From positions 1-33,249 of the forward strand of contig PDHQ01000348.1 of the NCBI GenBank assembly GCA_003339415.1: a stretch of DNA of 33,249 bases, in the 5' to 3' direction. Positions 31,915 to 33,249 of this stretch are shown here, one piece after another (the first letter of the stretch is position 1; each line of letters opens with the position of its first letter). The translations under genes were made by a program, and so were the position numbers. The stretch is from Ophiocordyceps camponoti-saundersi (nom. inval.). Taxonomy: Eukaryota; Ascomycota; Sordariomycetes; Hypocreales; Ophiocordycipitaceae. The notes below the pieces were generated by a model that was not told the origin of the DNA, searched no databases, and was given only the letters and a program-made list of their open reading frames with translations.

Positions 31915-32385
31915 TAATAGAAAAAAGTAATAATAGGTATTATAGTTATATAATTATTAGAGGCTATAAATAATATACTAATAGATAGTAAGAAAGACGA
32001 ATTAATAGTAGAAAAGAGATACTATAAGTATTATAGTTATATAGCTATTAGAGGCTATAAGATAATATATTTATAAATAGTAGAAAAAAGCTATAATAAA
32101 TATTATAGTTACGTAACCGTTATCTACTATAAGTAATAGCGCTTTATATAGCGAAAAAGACTAATAGTAGATATTATAATTACGGAATTATTATTTATTA
32201 TAAGGAATACGGCTTTATATAGCGAAAAAAACTAATAATAAGTATTATAGCTACGTAACCGTTAAAAGCTATAAAGAATATAGCTTTATATAATAGAAAA
32301 AGGTTACTATAAGTATTATAATTATATAGCTATTAGAGGCTATAAATAATATATTAATAGATAGTAAGAAAGTATAATAAATCAG
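31915..32385. repeat. 71-bp minisatellite, six copies
   Basis: A shared core (AAGTATTATAGTTA followed by an ACGTAACCGTTAGAGG-like stretch) recurs with spacings of 91, 72, 71, 71 and 71 bp at 31945, 32036, 32108, 32179, 32250 and 32321. The first and last copies share an extra TAATAGATAGTAAGAAAG segment, so they are more alike than the inner four. Confidence 0.85.
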
Positions 32386-32719
32386 CTATAAGTACTTATA
32401 TACTTATCCGATTACTAAGCAAACTACTTAGTAAAATCCGCGATAAATTCTTATCTAAGCAGAAAATATTACTTATATTAGTAAGCTAATTAAATAAAGT
32501 ATAAATTACTAATATTCGAATATTTAAATATTTTATATATATACTTAATAAAGGTATTTCTATTACCTAAGCGGATTTCCTATTTAGGAAAACTTATATA
32601 ATATATACTTAATAAGCTTTTAGTATCTTATAAGTATTACGTACTTATATTTATTAAGCTTTAAAGCGTATAAAGAAATATTAAGACTTTAAAGTAACTT
32701 TTCTTAATATTTAAGAAAA

Positions 32720-33249
32720 GTATATAGCTTTAATAAGCGTAGCTAAGCCTAGCCGAGCCTAGCCGAACTACCCTATACTTAACTAAAGTTACTAGAGATA
32801 CCGGAGTTACCGGAGATACCAGAGATAAGCGGACTTAACGATAAGCGTAATAATCGGGAAGTTATATAGCGATCGAAAAAGAGATAAGTTTCTACGCTTT
32901 TATTCGCTATAAAAAAGCGGGGTAAAAGCGGGGTAGATAAGAAAACGGAATTTTACTCGCTATAAGAAGCGGGGTAAAAGTAAGTTTTAGTTTCTAGAAG
33001 CTTCTAGTAGCTTTTATAGAATTAATAAGCGAAGGAAGGAAAAGGACTATATAAGGAGGCTTTCCCTCCCTCTCTTTCCTTTCCTTTTTCTTCTTCCTTC
33101 CTTAAGCTTTTAATTCTAAGTTTCCCTTACCTTAGAATTAGTAATTAATAATAAATATTCTTTTAGCTTACTAATTATCTTTTCTTTTATTAATTATTAA
33201 TTATCCCTTCCTTTATTAATAAGCGTAAGAAGTAATACTTAATACTTAT
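32720..33249 (+). promoter_or_regulatory. Promoter-like segment, possible LTR
   Basis: Less AT-rich than the rest of the block. It contains short tandem words (CCTAGCCGAG; ACCGGAGTTACCGGAGATACC; AAGCGGGGTAAAAGCGGGGT), a TTCTAGAAGCTTCTAG palindrome (32992-33007), TATATAAGG (33048-33056) and a long pyrimidine run directly after (33061-33103). The order of activator site, TATA box and initiator-like pyrimidine tract fits a retrotransposon LTR or a gene promoter that continues beyond the window. No terminal inverted repeat or LTR partner was found. Confidence 0.4.

Larger units (their letters stand above)
21600..33249. mobile_element. AT-rich RIP-degraded repeat block
   Basis: About 11.6 kb of TA-dominated sequence with CpA and TpG dinucleotides almost absent and TpA in large excess, the signature of RIP on duplicated DNA. 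Stops TAA and TAG occur in every frame, and TGA is nearly absent because TpG is lost. The parent elements are probably transposons, but I cannot identify a reverse transcriptase, transposase or integrase motif by eye. Tandem arrays at 22691-23180, 29787-29893, 31026-31243 and 31915-32385 and a promoter-like end (32720-33249) are listed separately. No intact gene is present. Confidence 0.88.

Noticed and set aside
31915..32385. The 71-bp array as a row of CCHC zinc knuckles after reversing C-to-T changes (Tyr for Cys/His).
   Set aside because: The period is 71, not a multiple of three, so the frame would shift at each copy.
21600..33249. CRISPR array, bacterial mobile element, or mitochondrial DNA as the source of the AT-rich block.
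   Set aside because: Tandem copies lack regular spacers, the flank is nuclear with spliceosomal introns, and the selective CpA/TpG depletion points to RIP rather than organellar composition.

Overview
The window looks like nuclear DNA of a filamentous ascomycete, probably a Sordariomycete and perhaps of the Hypocreales. The genes carry many short introns (about 49-100 nt) with GTRNGT donors and CTRAY-type branch sites. The encoded proteins are fungal in type. A long terminal block has the extreme AT bias and CpA/TpG loss left by repeat-induced point mutation (RIP). Species cannot be named from what I can see.

Layout. Positions 1-170 are a 9-bp AT minisatellite, followed by a short direct repeat. 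Positions ~274-21,390 are gene-dense and hold nine protein genes: mitochondrial elongation factor G (+), a GPI-type aspartic protease (-), glycogen branching enzyme (-), mitochondrial ClpX-like unfoldase (+), cytochrome c oxidase subunit 5 (-), kynurenine 3-monooxygenase (-), a conserved fungal protein with a Pro-rich middle and basic tail (+), an ER FKBP-type prolyl isomerase (+) and DNA polymerase kappa (-). I rebuilt exon structures by keeping reading frame and family motifs across GT-AG (in one case GC-AG) junctions. Positions ~21,600-33,249 are AT-rich, with stops in every frame and no intact gene. The block contains several tandem arrays whose copies differ mostly by C/T and G/A transitions, and ends in a promoter-like segment that may belong to a retroelement LTR.

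How the genes work together. This is not a metabolic cluster. Four of the nine products act in or on mitochondria (EF-G, ClpX, Cox5 and outer-membrane KMO). The rest are unrelated housekeeping functions plus one secreted or wall-anchored protease. What some genes share is promoter vocabulary: a TCACGTGA or CACGTGA box lies about 90-220 bp upstream of KMO, FKBP, polymerase kappa and Cox5, and a perfect TGACGTCA lies in the branching-enzyme/ClpX divergent promoter and upstream of the protease.

Most notable points: an in-frame, stop-free GC-AG intron in polymerase kappa; a 358-nt intron in COX5; transition-only divergence inside the RIP block; and a trimeric heat-shock-element-like palindrome 43 bp before a TATA box at the far end. 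I found no convincing novel multi-gene system.
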